NCBI GenBank assembly: GCA_045538635.1
Contig: JAZSRU010000146.1
Span: 1 to 26,269 of the forward strand
Source: RGIG5270 sp045538635
GTDB taxonomy: Bacteria; Verrucomicrobiota; Lentisphaeria; Victivallales; Victivallaceae
DNA length: 26,269 nucleotides
Direction: 5' to 3'
Position 1 is the first letter of the stretch. Each line of letters starts with the position of its first letter. Shown here in pieces: positions 1 to 8,630 of the stretch. A program made the translations under genes and the position numbers. The notes below the pieces were generated by a model. It did not search any database. It had not been told where the DNA came from and saw only the letters and a list, made by a program, of their open reading frames with translations.

Positions 1-1
1 A

Positions 2-322
2 GAAAGGGATTGCGCTAAAAAATCCCTCGATGATATGATTTTCAAAAATCATGTCGCAGAACTCGCTGATTCTTATTCTTTCAGCGATAAAGGTTATTTG
101 GAGTATCTCTGCAAAATCAACAATGTCGATCTTGCTGACCATGACAGTTCCAGAAATTTCATGCTGAAACTGCAAAACGATACACCAAAATTTTTCAAAC
201 TGAAACTGCAGTCAGGCACTGGTGTCCCTGCTGACACAGGTGATTGCAGCCATCTCAAAAAAGATTATCAGCAAAATGATATTCTCTCACTCTTAAACAA
301 CGCCCCCGAAATCAGGGGTTGA
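2..322 (+). CDS. partial phage-type protein upstream of capsid (possible scaffold or protease tail)
   Basis: The reading frame is open from the first bases of the window, so this is the C-terminal part of a longer protein; the ATG at 35 need not be its start. About 106 residues are visible, with no motif I recognise. It contains a Lys/Phe-rich stretch (KFFKLKLQ) and ends NNAPEIRG. The stop lies 19 bp before the major capsid gene on the same strand, the place where tailed phages usually encode a scaffold or head-maturation protease. That role is inferred from position only. The frame is credible as coding because it is uninterrupted and runs directly into the capsid ribosome-binding site. Confidence 0.55.
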   Translation, partial: ERDCAKKSLDDMIFKNHVAELADSYSFSDKGYLEYLCKINNVDLADHDSSRNFMLKLQNDTPKFFKLKLQSGTGVPADTGDCSHLKKDYQQNDILSLLNNAPEIRG

Positions 323-341
323 CCAAAGAAAGGTTTTATTT

Positions 342-1487
342 ATGTTGTTCAGTTACTCTTTCCAAAACAAAAAACGCGATCTCTCTGATATCCTCTCCAC
401 CGTTATCAAAGATTCACCCCGCTTCATCTCCAATTTCCGCACCGTCGAAAATGCCACACAGCAGAAACATGAGTGGATCGAAGATCAGATCACCGGCCGC
501 TCAGTCAATGCCTCTGCCGCTGCAAACGGGGTACTTACCGTCAATGCCGCAGACAGCGCAAAGGTTCATCCCGGGACTCTCCTGACTTTCAAAGATGACT
601 CTGCTCTTTTTGTCGTTACTACCCAAACTGCATCCTCCATCACCATCGAACTTGCCAGCGCAAACGGTTCTGACCTCAATGCAGAAACAATTCCATCAGA
701 TGGCGGCATCTTCAATATCGTTTCAACTCCGGTCAGCGAAGGTTCAATCTCCGGAGATGAAACCGGTATTGCCGGTTCAGGCAATTACAACTGCACTCAG
801 ATCTTCCGCAAAGATATCATTTTGAGCGGTTCTGCTCTGGCGGTAAATATTTTCGGCAATGTTGACAATCTGCTCAACCGTCAGACAAGCTTCGCCCTTG
901 ACGAATTGGCTCGCGACCTCAACCGCGTGGCACTTTTCGGCCGCCGTGTGGAAGCCGCCAAAAATGTAAAAGGTGAAGCAGGCGGTCTTTATTATTTCGG
1001 CTGCGGTGAAGGCGCACTTGCTATTGATGCCGGTGCCAAAACTCTCGACAGCTTCATGATCAATGATGCCGCACAAGCAGTTTTGAGTGAAGGCGGCGAT
1101 CCCATGCAGATTCTCTGTTCTCCCGGTCAGGCTCGTGTTCTCTCATCAGAATACCGCCAGAATTTGCAGATTCTGCGTTCAGATGACCGCCGCGGCGCAT
1201 ATGTCGCACAGATTGTCAATGAAATCAACGGACGCGGCATGATCATCATGGCTGATCCTGACATGCCTGATACTGACAGCTGGATCATTGATCCTGCAGG
1301 TTTCGGTCTGTCATCACTTCAGGGGCGTTCGATCTGCGATGAAGATGCAACTCCGAAAGGCTTTGACGGCATCAAACGCATGGCTCTCGGCGAAGTTACT
1401 TTTGAATTCAAAAATGCCAAACAGCGTCTTTGCCGCATCAAAAATCTCCAGCCCAGCGCAACCGCACTTGCCGCTCTCAAAGGCTGA
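342..1487 (+). CDS. phage major capsid protein, SU10/DUF5309-like
   Basis: This is a predicted HK97-fold major capsid protein of 381 residues, the structural shell subunit of a tailed phage. The pattern fits the SU10 major capsid (DUF5309) family as I remember it. An N-terminal segment (FRTVENATQQKHEWIEDQI, about 27-45) precedes a Thr/Ser/Ala-rich beta region. Then comes 'NYNCTQIFRKDIILSGSA', a helical stretch with 'ALDELARDLNRVALFGRR' (about residue 190), a 'GGLYYF' loop, and a C-terminal half with 'GFDGIKRMALGEVTFEFKNAKQRLCRIKNL'. An AAAGAAAGG Shine-Dalgarno sits 8 nt before the ATG. A strong terminator follows directly. The family call rests on remembered patterns, not on an alignment. Confidence 0.8.
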   Translation: MLFSYSFQNKKRDLSDILSTVIKDSPRFISNFRTVENATQQKHEWIEDQITGRSVNASAAANGVLTVNAADSAKVHPGTLLTFKDDSALFVVTTQTASSITIELASANGSDLNAETIPSDGGIFNIVSTPVSEGSISGDETGIAGSGNYNCTQIFRKDIILSGSALAVNIFGNVDNLLNRQTSFALDELARDLNRVALFGRRVEAAKNVKGEAGGLYYFGCGEGALAIDAGAKTLDSFMINDAAQAVLSEGGDPMQILCSPGQARVLSSEYRQNLQILRSDDRRGAYVAQIVNEINGRGMIIMADPDMPDTDSWIIDPAGFGLSSLQGRSICDEDATPKGFDGIKRMALGEVTFEFKNAKQRLCRIKNLQPSATALAALKG

Positions 1488-1497
1488 TTTCACACAC

Positions 1498-1522
1498 GGG
1501 GGAGGAAACTCCCCCTTTTTTT
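1498..1522 (+). terminator. strong intrinsic terminator directly after the capsid gene
   Basis: A perfect 7-bp stem GGGGGAG/CTCCCCC is closed by a GAAA tetraloop and followed by seven T residues. It begins 10 bp after the capsid stop, inside the head gene cluster. It probably raises the ratio of capsid transcript to downstream transcript. Confidence 0.93.
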
Positions 1523-1550
1523 ATAACCATTTCAAATAAAGGATTTTATT

Positions 1551-1928
1551 ATGGCTGCAACTCTCTTTGATGAAACCGATTCTTATGTTTCCACTCTGCT
1601 CCGTCCCGAAGCATGGCGCAATCTGGATACAGACAAAAAAAATGCCATTTTCAAACGCGCAGAAACTGACATAATCATTTACGCCAACTCTTTTGCCTCT
1701 GAAATCAATACTGCAAACCAGATTATCAAACTTGCCATTTTTGAGCAGACAATACACATCGCAGAAGAACTCTGCCGCAGCTGCAACGGTTCTGTGTTGA
1801 CTTCTGAAAGCATTACAGGATTCGGCTCCAGAAAATATAACACTCCCGATCCGGCATGGATCGCCCCCCGAGCGCAGGCATATTTGCAAATCGCGCTGAA
1901 AACCCGCCCCGTAAAAACCATCCGCTGA
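1551..1928 (+). CDS. phage head-completion / connector-like protein
   Basis: A 125-residue, mostly alpha-helical protein. The ATG at 1551 has AAAGGA 7 nt upstream. The size, the position right after the major capsid gene, and a helical N-terminus (YVSTLLRPEAWRNLDTDKKNAIFKRAETDI) followed by a C-terminal PAWIAPRAQAYLQIALK segment suggest a gp6-like head-tail connector or head-completion protein. Such proteins sit between the portal ring and the tail. This is inference from size and gene order; no signature motif is visible. It lies downstream of the capsid terminator, so it is probably expressed at a lower level. Its stop is 14 bp from the next start, in line with one transcript. Confidence 0.55.
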   Translation: MAATLFDETDSYVSTLLRPEAWRNLDTDKKNAIFKRAETDIIIYANSFASEINTANQIIKLAIFEQTIHIAEELCRSCNGSVLTSESITGFGSRKYNTPDPAWIAPRAQAYLQIALKTRPVKTIR

Positions 1929-1942
1929 CCGGAGAACTCATC

Positions 1943-2338
1943 ATGTCCAAAATAATTTTTGAAAACTCTGAACTGTATTTTCAGGATTTTCTTATCGGCA
2001 CTTTGTCTGAAGAAATCGAATTCCGCGGCATTTTTGAAACCGCAATCACCGAAAATATTTCAAAAAAACATTACGCACAAGTCCAGTCAAATGATCTTAT
2101 CCTGCGTTTTGCACTCAAAGAAAAATCGCCACAATTCCTTGAAATCCTCAAAAATTCAGAACCGCAAAATCCGGAAATCACCAAACTGCTCTCCAACTTC
2201 GGCACCTTGACCGTCAGAAATCCGGACGGTCAAATCATGAAAATTTGTGAAGCATTCTGGATCAGATTTCCGGTTCCGGAATTTCAGCTCCGGCGCAATC
2301 AGGAAAAAACCATTCACTCCCTTTATTTTTTATGGTAA
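1943..2338 (+). CDS. hypothetical protein, last gene of the phage module
   Basis: A 131-residue protein that I do not recognise. The frame stays open upstream to 1856, but the ATG at 1943 is preferred: it has GGAGA 7 nt upstream and does not overlap the previous gene. The sequence is rich in Glu, Lys, Ile and Phe, has no signal peptide or membrane segment, and ends in an aromatic tail (SLYFLW). By position it may be a small head or tail-completion protein, but nothing in the sequence proves this. No terminase, portal, tail or lysis gene follows. A bidirectional terminator and a host-type transporter come next, so the phage block stops here. Confidence 0.6.
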   Translation: MSKIIFENSELYFQDFLIGTLSEEIEFRGIFETAITENISKKHYAQVQSNDLILRFALKEKSPQFLEILKNSEPQNPEITKLLSNFGTLTVRNPDGQIMKICEAFWIRFPVPEFQLRRNQEKTIHSLYFLW

Positions 2339-2396
2339 AAAAACATAATTCAACTTATCCGCAAACAAATCTTTCTGAATAAATTGAAAATAAAAA

Positions 2397-2436
2397 AACG
2401 GATTTCAAATTTGCCTTAAACAAAATGAAATCCGTT
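2397..2436. terminator. bidirectional terminator between convergent genes
   Basis: A perfect 11-bp inverted repeat, AACGGATTTCA and TGAAATCCGTT, encloses an 18-nt loop. An A-tract lies on the left (2392-2398) and T-rich DNA on the right, so it can work on both strands. It separates the phage block (+) from the MFS gene (-). Confidence 0.85.
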
Positions 2437-2477
2437 CTTTCTGAAACTGTTTTTCTTTGGATTTATTACAATCCTTT

Positions 2478-3770
2478 TTACAATGATTTGCTTTTTAAAT
2501 GCAGATAATGTCCGCGGGTTTCCGGAGCCAGGAACATCAGCAGAAATGACACCACTGAAAATCCCAGCAGGATAAGAAATACCATCTGGTACGCTTCACG
2601 CGGATAAACTGTTGCCCCGTCAACGATTTTCGCTCCGTCAACATACATATCCAACAATTTGCCGATACCCCATGAACCAACTGCTACAAACAGGTAATTA
2701 CCCATGTTATTGAAGCCGGTCGCCGTTGTCATCAAATCACGGGAATTCATTTCCTGGCTCGTCATCGTGTATGCCATCGCAAATCCAGACGCACACGCAT
2801 ACAAAAGATACCCCGGCACAAACAACCATGACGGCAGCCATGTAAAATACAAAGTCGCAACCATCAACACCGTCGAAAAAAGATTTATGCTTGATGCCGT
2901 TCTCATCATCGGACGGCGGCGGTTGCCGATGACTTTGATAACTATTCCCACTCCGGAAATCGTTACCATGCAAGTCAATGTCAGAAACATAATAACTGCA
3001 GATGCCTGTTCCGAACTGAAATTTCCGCAATCTTCAAGAAATTTTTTACCGCAGAACGACTGAATTATATAGTACATTCCGAAATTCACACTCGAACAGA
3101 AAAGCATCAGCCACGAATAAGGATTTCCGGCAATAGCCAACAGCGGCTTGAATGTCAGCGGAATCTTTGAAACCGGTGCAAAAGGTTCTCTCCGTACCAC
3201 AATCACGCCGACAAATACCAGATAAACCAACAGCGACAACGCTCCAATAACCAGCAGAACATTGCGCCATTCAAACACCTGACACAGCCAGACAAACGGC
3301 AATGTGCCGAACATCCCGCCAACATAACCAACACAATAAATAATGCCGAGCAGAACAGAAAAATTTTTGCGTCCGAAAAGTCTGTCCGTTTCCTTGACCA
3401 TACAGAGATACATCGTACTTCCCCCCAGCCCCATGATCACACGGCAGAAGTTTATCCCAGCCAGACTCCGGCACATCGGCATTGCCAATGAACCGACACC
3501 AAGCAGCAAACCACCCAACAGCACAACTCTGATACCGCTGAACTTGTCAGCCAGCATGCCTACAACCAGCTGCGACAATGAATATACCAGAATAAACGAT
3601 GCCGATATCGTAGCGATCTGTTCCGCAGAAAATCCCTCCGCTGACAGTTGAGTGAAAATCTGCCCCGGCACCGCCGAACGCTGAAAATATGAAAAAACAT
3701 ACATCCCAAGAAGCGGAACAAAAATCCACAACGCCTTGCGCTGCTGCGCCATATCTTTGAAAAATCCCAT
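2478..3770 (-). CDS. major facilitator superfamily transporter
   Basis: A 430-residue inner-membrane secondary transporter with about 12 hydrophobic segments. The loop between helices 2 and 3, 'GMLADKFSGIRVVLLGG' (about 71-87), matches the MFS motif A pattern (G-x3-D-x2-G-x-R). The length is typical of an MFS_1 protein. The N-terminus (MGFFKDMAQQRKALWIFVPLLGMYVFSYFQRS) resembles organic-anion or sugar-acid carriers, but the substrate cannot be read from the sequence. The ATG has CGGGAGA about 7 nt upstream. A TTGAAA-16-TATATT promoter precedes it, so it is probably a single-gene unit. A long charged stretch follows the sixth helix (VVRREPFAPVSKIP), as is usual between the two halves of MFS proteins. 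Confidence 0.9.
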   Translation of the reverse strand: MGFFKDMAQQRKALWIFVPLLGMYVFSYFQRSAVPGQIFTQLSAEGFSAEQIATISASFILVYSLSQLVVGMLADKFSGIRVVLLGGLLLGVGSLAMPMCRSLAGINFCRVIMGLGGSTMYLCMVKETDRLFGRKNFSVLLGIIYCVGYVGGMFGTLPFVWLCQVFEWRNVLLVIGALSLLVYLVFVGVIVVRREPFAPVSKIPLTFKPLLAIAGNPYSWLMLFCSSVNFGMYYIIQSFCGKKFLEDCGNFSSEQASAVIMFLTLTCMVTISGVGIVIKVIGNRRRPMMRTASSINLFSTVLMVATLYFTWLPSWLFVPGYLLYACASGFAMAYTMTSQEMNSRDLMTTATGFNNMGNYLFVAVGSWGIGKLLDMYVDGAKIVDGATVYPREAYQMVFLILLGFSVVSFLLMFLAPETRGHYLHLKSKSL

Positions 3771-3810
3771 TTTTGTATCTCCCGAAATATTAAAAAAATA
3801 ACAATTCTTT

Positions 3811-3838
3811 AATATACCATACTTCAGATTTTTTTCAA
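3811..3838 (-). promoter_or_regulatory. candidate promoter of the MFS gene
   Basis: On the minus strand, TTGAAA (3838-3833) and TATATT (3816-3811) are 16 nt apart, about 40 bp before the MFS start codon. Confidence 0.55.
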
Positions 3839-3879
3839 CTCAAAATACGCTGCATATCACAAAAAATACGCTCCCAGGA

Positions 3880-4170
3880 GAGTTACATCCGCCGTCGCCG
3901 AAGGCTATGGCGGGACAAGTAGCCGTAATGCGGGCGGCAGGGACATAGCGGACAATGTGAGAACTTTGGGAGTTTTGAGAGTTTTGGGAGTTTGCCCATG
4001 ACTGCGCTGCAGTCAAGCTGACAGATGCGCTGACGCGTGAAATGAGTGTAGTACATGAGTCCGGTCGGAGCAGCAGCTCCGCAGATTTTATTTGACTGCG
4101 GGGCGGTACTTTTTCTCAAACTTCCCAAACTTCCCAATCCTCTCAAGCAGAGAGAGCCGCAGTCTATAAT
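3880..4170. repeat. non-coding structured repeat region
   Basis: This gap holds no convincing gene. It is a patchwork of palindromes and low-complexity units. CCGCC and GGCGG flank 3888-3914. There are the hairpins GACTGC/GCAGTC (near 4000), GGAGC/GCTCC (near 4070) and CCGCAG/CTGCGG (near 4080-4102). Reiterated GGGAGTTTTG-type units lie at 3968-3993, and the inverted, diverged form (CTTCCCAAACTTCCCAA) lies at 4117-4149. The opposed unit clusters look like the two ends of an interspersed repeat. The region is more GC-rich than its flanks. It lies downstream of the lptD operon and may contribute to transcript ends, but no classical terminator was seen. Confidence 0.5.
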
Positions 4171-4173
4171 CAA

Positions 4174-4683
4174 TCATCTTTTGCGGAAAAAGGATAATAC
4201 GGCGGCACCGGTGAAATAGAGTGCCAGACATTCACGCACTGACCAATAGAGATGCAAACCTTTGAATAATACAAGAAGCATCCATGATGCTGCCAGCAAA
4301 GCGGCGGCTATGAAAATCAATTTTTCAAAAATTCTGATATTTTCTGAACGGCTGCAAGCAAAAAATCTGACGGCATCGACGAGGAGCATTATCGCCACGC
4401 CCACCATAAATGTTTTGCGACCGAGAAAGCAGAGATATATTCCAACAGCAGCAAAAACAATTCCGCTGACGAGGTTTAGCACGCTGTCTTTTTTGCGGAA
4501 ATATTTATATCCAAACTCTATTGCCCCCACCCCGCAAATCACAAGAGGCAGGATGAACAGAAAAATTTTTGACCAATCAGGATAATAGTAAAGAGAAAAT
4601 GCCAATACAAATTCAAGCAAACCAATCCACGCCGACCATGATCGACGGCTGATTTTTCTGCCTCCCTCAAGTACCAGCATCAT
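4174..4683 (-). CDS. small multi-pass membrane protein, HdeD/DUF308-like
   Basis: A 169-residue protein with about six hydrophobic segments arranged in pairs (for example FVLAFSLYYY, IFLFILPLVICGVGAIEFG, LVSGIVFAAVGIYLCFLG, MVGVAIMLLVDAVRFF). The pattern of two-helix units resembles DUF308/HdeD-type membrane proteins. The function is unknown and the family call is tentative. An upstream in-frame ATG exists, but the start at 4683 is chosen because a perfect AGGAGG lies 5 nt before it and the ATG overlaps the rsmB stop in an ATGA arrangement, which indicates translational coupling. A second ATG follows at once and could also be used. It is the last gene of the lptD-rsmB operon. Confidence 0.65.
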   Translation of the reverse strand: MMLVLEGGRKISRRSWSAWIGLLEFVLAFSLYYYPDWSKIFLFILPLVICGVGAIEFGYKYFRKKDSVLNLVSGIVFAAVGIYLCFLGRKTFMVGVAIMLLVDAVRFFACSRSENIRIFEKLIFIAAALLAASWMLLVLFKGLHLYWSVRECLALYFTGAAVLSFFRKR

Positions 4684-5909
4684 GCTTTCCTCCTCATGCA
4701 TGCACAATACGAACCATCATGCTCATCATTCGGCAATGTAAGTTTCTCCTCCAGCAGTACAAATCCCGGATGAGCCGCCAGAAATGCAGCAATCTGTTCA
4801 GAATCCTCTTCCGGCTCTATCGAACAGGTACTGTAAACCAGCAAACCTCCTGCACCGACTGCCGGAAAAATATTTTCAAGGATACTCCGCTGTATTTTCA
4901 CCATTTCCGCCACCGCAGCATCATTCAGACGGAAAAGCACATCCGGTCTTTTGCGGAAAACACCGCTGTTGCTGCACGGAACATCAGCCAATACGACGTC
5001 ATATTTTTCTGTAAATTCGCATGAAGCAGCATTGCAGCAGCGCAATTTGGAGCGGATACGGCAGCGTTTCAAATTATCCAAAGTACGGTTCTGACGCTTT
5101 TTTGAAACATCAGCAATCGTTATTTCCCATTCTGGAAAAAGGTCATGAAACATTATTGCCTTGCCGCCGGGTGCGCCGCAAACATCAATGAACTTGCCAT
5201 TTGTAAAATTAATATATTTTGCCGCCATTTCAACCGGCACACCGGTTGCAGCATCCTGAATATAAATCCCGCCTTTTTTGAAACACTCGGAATTTATACA
5301 TTTATCAAGCGATTTTGTGCGGTAAAATTTAAATCTTGTCAAGATTTCAGTTTCAAAAAGTTCTGCATCCAGCCCCTCTGCACTGAATTTTTCACGCAGC
5401 CGGAAAACCGGTTCAGCCTCTGTTTTCAGAATTGCCATTGCCTGATTGAGAAATTCATCACCGTAATTTTCAAGCCATTTTTTGCGGCACCATTTAGTCA
5501 GACGCGGAGAAAAAAACACTTCTTCGCGGCAGAATTTACGCAACAATGCATTAAGAAAACGCCCCTCGCTCAATCCGATATTGACCTTGGCATATTCAAC
5601 AAAAGCATTCACACTTTTTTCGCGGGCGATACTATTTTGAAAAGCACAATGCGCCAGACTTGCCAGCGATAATTTAAAAAGCGCATTTTTTATTGTCCCA
5701 TTCCGAGCAAAAACACGGATATAATGCTCTATATCCAAACGGTAACGGTATATACTGAAAAGCCAATGTGCCACAGTACGGCGCATTTCAGGGATTATCA
5801 GATGTTTATTGTCAAGTATATCATCCAGAGACGCGCGGCAATTATCAATTTCATCCATTGCGCGCAATATCCCGTCCAGCAACGGAAACATCACACCTTT
5901 TTTCTGCAT
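4680..5909 (-). CDS. rsmB: 16S rRNA (cytosine-5) methyltransferase RsmB-like
   Basis: This is predicted to methylate a cytosine at C5 in 16S rRNA (C967 in E. coli) using S-adenosylmethionine. The 409 residues fit the RsmB layout. An N-terminal NusB-like helical domain spans about 1-140. It is followed by a Rossmann methyltransferase domain with the SAM-binding loop DVCGAPGGKA (242-251), motif IV DVPCSNSGVFRKRPD (309-323, with Cys312) and motif VI YSTCSIEPEE (359-368, with Cys362, the likely nucleophile). Motif I has VCGAPGGK where CAAPGGK is usual. E. coli RsmB is slightly longer. The ATG overlaps the lptD stop by one base (TGATG) and the stop overlaps the next gene, so all three genes are translationally coupled. 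A related m5C methyltransferase paralogue is possible, but the NusB-like region favours RsmB. Confidence 0.87.
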   Translation of the reverse strand: MQKKGVMFPLLDGILRAMDEIDNCRASLDDILDNKHLIIPEMRRTVAHWLFSIYRYRLDIEHYIRVFARNGTIKNALFKLSLASLAHCAFQNSIAREKSVNAFVEYAKVNIGLSEGRFLNALLRKFCREEVFFSPRLTKWCRKKWLENYGDEFLNQAMAILKTEAEPVFRLREKFSAEGLDAELFETEILTRFKFYRTKSLDKCINSECFKKGGIYIQDAATGVPVEMAAKYINFTNGKFIDVCGAPGGKAIMFHDLFPEWEITIADVSKKRQNRTLDNLKRCRIRSKLRCCNAASCEFTEKYDVVLADVPCSNSGVFRKRPDVLFRLNDAAVAEMVKIQRSILENIFPAVGAGGLLVYSTCSIEPEEDSEQIAAFLAAHPGFVLLEEKLTLPNDEHDGSYCACMRRKA

Positions 5910-8521
5910 CAGAAACCACCGATTGTTCTGCTTTTGCTCAAATCGCGGTATTTGCCAGGCATTTCACCTTTTATATGCGAAAGAGGATTGCGGACGCCAT
6001 TCAAAGTCGCGCTGACATACAGCGAATAATCATGATCCTTTTTGCGATCCTCATAGTCGGTTGACTGAGCCAGAATAACTGCAAACTCCCAGCAATGGAA
6101 CTGATGCGTAATGCCAATTCTCTGACTGCGGATGAATCCCGCCTCAAAATCATACATGATCTGATATGTCGCACGGGTCCGGCGGTCCGGAGTAACCGGA
6201 ATTCCAATGCCGAAACTCAACTGCTGTGTGCGCCCGAAATAATATCTGTCAAATGCACTTCCTGATTCAATATCAGACAATGTTGACCCCATGGAATATG
6301 CATTGCGGATTGAATAATTGTCACGGTAAACATAACTCATAGTGAAAATAAAGTCTTCTATCGGTTCGTAACGCAATGACAATGTCCAGCGGTTCAGCCA
6401 GCGTCCGCTGATACCTTTGCGGCCGACAAATCTGCCGTTGCGGTAAGAATCCTGGCGATCCTTGAAATTATCTCCGGCATTGATTGCAAACAATGTACTG
6501 ATCTCCAAACCTTTCAGCGGGGAAGCACTCAATCTGGTACAGAAATCGCCGACATGATTGAAGCCCTCTTTATTGGCAATATGCAAATCAAAGAAGTTCT
6601 CCATACGCAATGTATTCAGCAATCTGTTGTCAGATCGGGTATAAAGTCTGTTTTCCAAACCGAACCGGAAAAAGTTCTGCCGCTCAATACGGTCAACATC
6701 ATCAAAATAATAAAGATGATCACGATCCTCTGTCGGCTCCGGAATATAGGTGTAATTGACATATGGAACCATAACATGTTTCAAGCCGTCAATATTGAAA
6801 AATTCACTGCGGATATTATTGAAGGTACGGTGTATTTTGGTATTTGCTTCAAATCCGAACTCACCGATAAAACGCACACGATCACCGCCTTTTCTGTCAT
6901 AATTAACGACATCGGCAGGAAAATTTCCCTCAATATCATTGGCAATAAACATCTCATTCAAATCAACCCAGTCTATACCGCGGTGGGAACTGTCTGTATA
7001 ATAGGTAAAACGCACACCCGCGCGCGGAATGATATTGATATTGAATATTTTGAAAGGATAATACAGGAAATTGACCGTATCCAGACGCATAGATTCATAA
7101 TTGGCAGTATCAATATAATTGTAAACACGGCGCGGCTTGTCATAATGACGCCATCTCATCAGATTATATGACAAACTGTGTTCGCCCTGATAATACAATC
7201 CGGTATTGAAAATTTCCATTCTCGGCACATCAATACGGAATTCCGGCAATTTCTGAACTGTGTTGGAGAAATCATTGACTCTGACCCGCGAATACAACGA
7301 CACAGTCGCATTTTCAAAATATTTCTCCAATGCAGCATATGATGCCGGTTCCGGATCATTGTCATAATTGGTACGGAAATAATCATACTGCATGTATGGA
7401 TCGCTTAAATATTCAATATGAGTTCTGAAATCCAATGTCGGAGTGATATGACTGACATTGCTGAAGCGGACATCAAAACGGAAATAAGGCAGTTTGAAAC
7501 GGCTGTCATCCATATCAACACCCTCTTCAGGATCAATATCATAAATCGCATAAGCAAAGAGGTTGCTGCGTGAATTTTCTGTTGAAAAATTCACTTCCGC
7601 ACCATAACCGAACCCGCGTTTGACATAATAATCCGCCAGAATATTGACAGCAGCGTAGGGATATTCACTTATCTTTATTTCCTTGTTCATGGCGATAAAG
7701 AAGCCCCAATCGCTGGTTGCACCGATCGTAAAATCAAAAAGTCCCGGATTTTCATCTTTCGGCTTATAGAAAAGCGGCAGCCACAAAACAGGCACTCCGT
7801 AAATATTTACAAATGCATTTTTGGCAAAAATGCTGTGTTCACCGATTGAGAAATCATAATTTTTTATATCAAAACCATTGTCCTGATATGTACGCAGCTG
7901 CAGCTCCGATGCAGATATCGAATAGTGGGCATTATCTTCTGCCAGATATTCACAGGAACTGAAATCGGCATTATGCAAATCTATATCGCCGTTGGCTTTA
8001 CGCACCGCGCTCTCCGCTTTCAAAGCAAAATTATCAGACTTGCAGCGCACATTCTGCATACTCAGATAACCGCTGATCAGATTACCGGAAAGTTTATCGG
8101 CCGACACTCTGTCTGTAACATAATAAACCAACGCATTTACATACTGTTTGCCGACTGAATTGTATGAAACATCCTCCACCTCAACGACGACATCAGGGTA
8201 TTGACGCAGCTCCGCAAGCTGTTCATTGCTGAGTGCTGTTTTGCTGACTTTGCGGGCAAAAAGCCTTACATTACCGGCACATTCGACATCGCGGCTCTCG
8301 GTATTGAGGATAACTTTGTCCGCCATGATATGAAAATTGGCGGAAGGAACAACAACATTTCCCTCAAGTATCACATTATTGGCATTCCATGACCATTTAT
8401 CTGCGCGGATGCGTTTAAAATCAGACAACAAACTGTTGCCGGAGGCAGCATTTAACTGCGCTCCGATGGCAAAAACAACCGCAACAACTGCAAAAATAAA
8501 AAATATACGATGTTTTGACAA
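5909..8521 (-). CDS. lptD: LPS assembly outer-membrane protein LptD (OstA)
   Basis: The predicted outer-membrane beta-barrel that inserts lipopolysaccharide into the outer leaflet, the terminal step of the Lpt pathway. It has 870 residues from the chosen TTG start at 8521. That TTG has AGGAG 6 nt upstream and opens a clean signal peptide (SKHRIFFIFAVVAVVFAIGAQLNA), whereas the longer ATG frame from 8623 adds an implausible leader. After the signal comes an OstA-like jelly-roll region (WSWNANNVILEGNVVV, FHIMADKVILNTESRDVECAGNV). The LptD barrel entry motif follows (FVNIYGVPVLWLPLFYKPKDENP, about 265-290), and then a long Tyr/Phe/Asp-rich barrel of alternating strands. It shows that the host is a diderm with LPS. 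It is the first gene of the operon with rsmB. Confidence 0.88.
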   Translation of the reverse strand: MSKHRIFFIFAVVAVVFAIGAQLNAASGNSLLSDFKRIRADKWSWNANNVILEGNVVVPSANFHIMADKVILNTESRDVECAGNVRLFARKVSKTALSNEQLAELRQYPDVVVEVEDVSYNSVGKQYVNALVYYVTDRVSADKLSGNLISGYLSMQNVRCKSDNFALKAESAVRKANGDIDLHNADFSSCEYLAEDNAHYSISASELQLRTYQDNGFDIKNYDFSIGEHSIFAKNAFVNIYGVPVLWLPLFYKPKDENPGLFDFTIGATSDWGFFIAMNKEIKISEYPYAAVNILADYYVKRGFGYGAEVNFSTENSRSNLFAYAIYDIDPEEGVDMDDSRFKLPYFRFDVRFSNVSHITPTLDFRTHIEYLSDPYMQYDYFRTNYDNDPEPASYAALEKYFENATVSLYSRVRVNDFSNTVQKLPEFRIDVPRMEIFNTGLYYQGEHSLSYNLMRWRHYDKPRRVYNYIDTANYESMRLDTVNFLYYPFKIFNINIIPRAGVRFTYYTDSSHRGIDWVDLNEMFIANDIEGNFPADVVNYDRKGGDRVRFIGEFGFEANTKIHRTFNNIRSEFFNIDGLKHVMVPYVNYTYIPEPTEDRDHLYYFDDVDRIERQNFFRFGLENRLYTRSDNRLLNTLRMENFFDLHIANKEGFNHVGDFCTRLSASPLKGLEISTLFAINAGDNFKDRQDSYRNGRFVGRKGISGRWLNRWTLSLRYEPIEDFIFTMSYVYRDNYSIRNAYSMGSTLSDIESGSAFDRYYFGRTQQLSFGIGIPVTPDRRTRATYQIMYDFEAGFIRSQRIGITHQFHCWEFAVILAQSTDYEDRKKDHDYSLYVSATLNGVRNPLSHIKGEMPGKYRDLSKSRTIGGF

Positions 8522-8559
8522 AGCAAACTCCTGTCCGTAAAAAAATATACATTTATATA

Positions 8560-8587
8560 AAAATACTACACTTTGGCGATTTTTCAA
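8560..8587 (-). promoter_or_regulatory. candidate promoter of the lptD operon
   Basis: On the minus strand, TTGAAA (8587-8582) and TATTTT (8565-8560) are 16 nt apart, about 40 bp before the TTG start of lptD. It lies back to back with the promoter of the sugar operon. Confidence 0.45.
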
Positions 8588-8630
8588 TAGAATCTTTATT
8601 ATTTTTATCATTTTTCCTGACATTTGAGGC

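Noticed and set aside
3880..4170. Possible CRISPR array
   Set aside because: The repeated units are short, contiguous and of changing sequence, without regular spacers.
3883..4173. 96-residue minus-strand ORF with a KLPKLSKLPK-like run
   Set aside because: It is a by-product of the repeat units in the structured intergenic region; it starts with TTG, has no good ribosome-binding site and no protein-like composition.
6554..7171. 205-residue plus-strand ORF inside lptD
   Set aside because: It is antisense to a well-supported barrel protein and has no recognisable motif.
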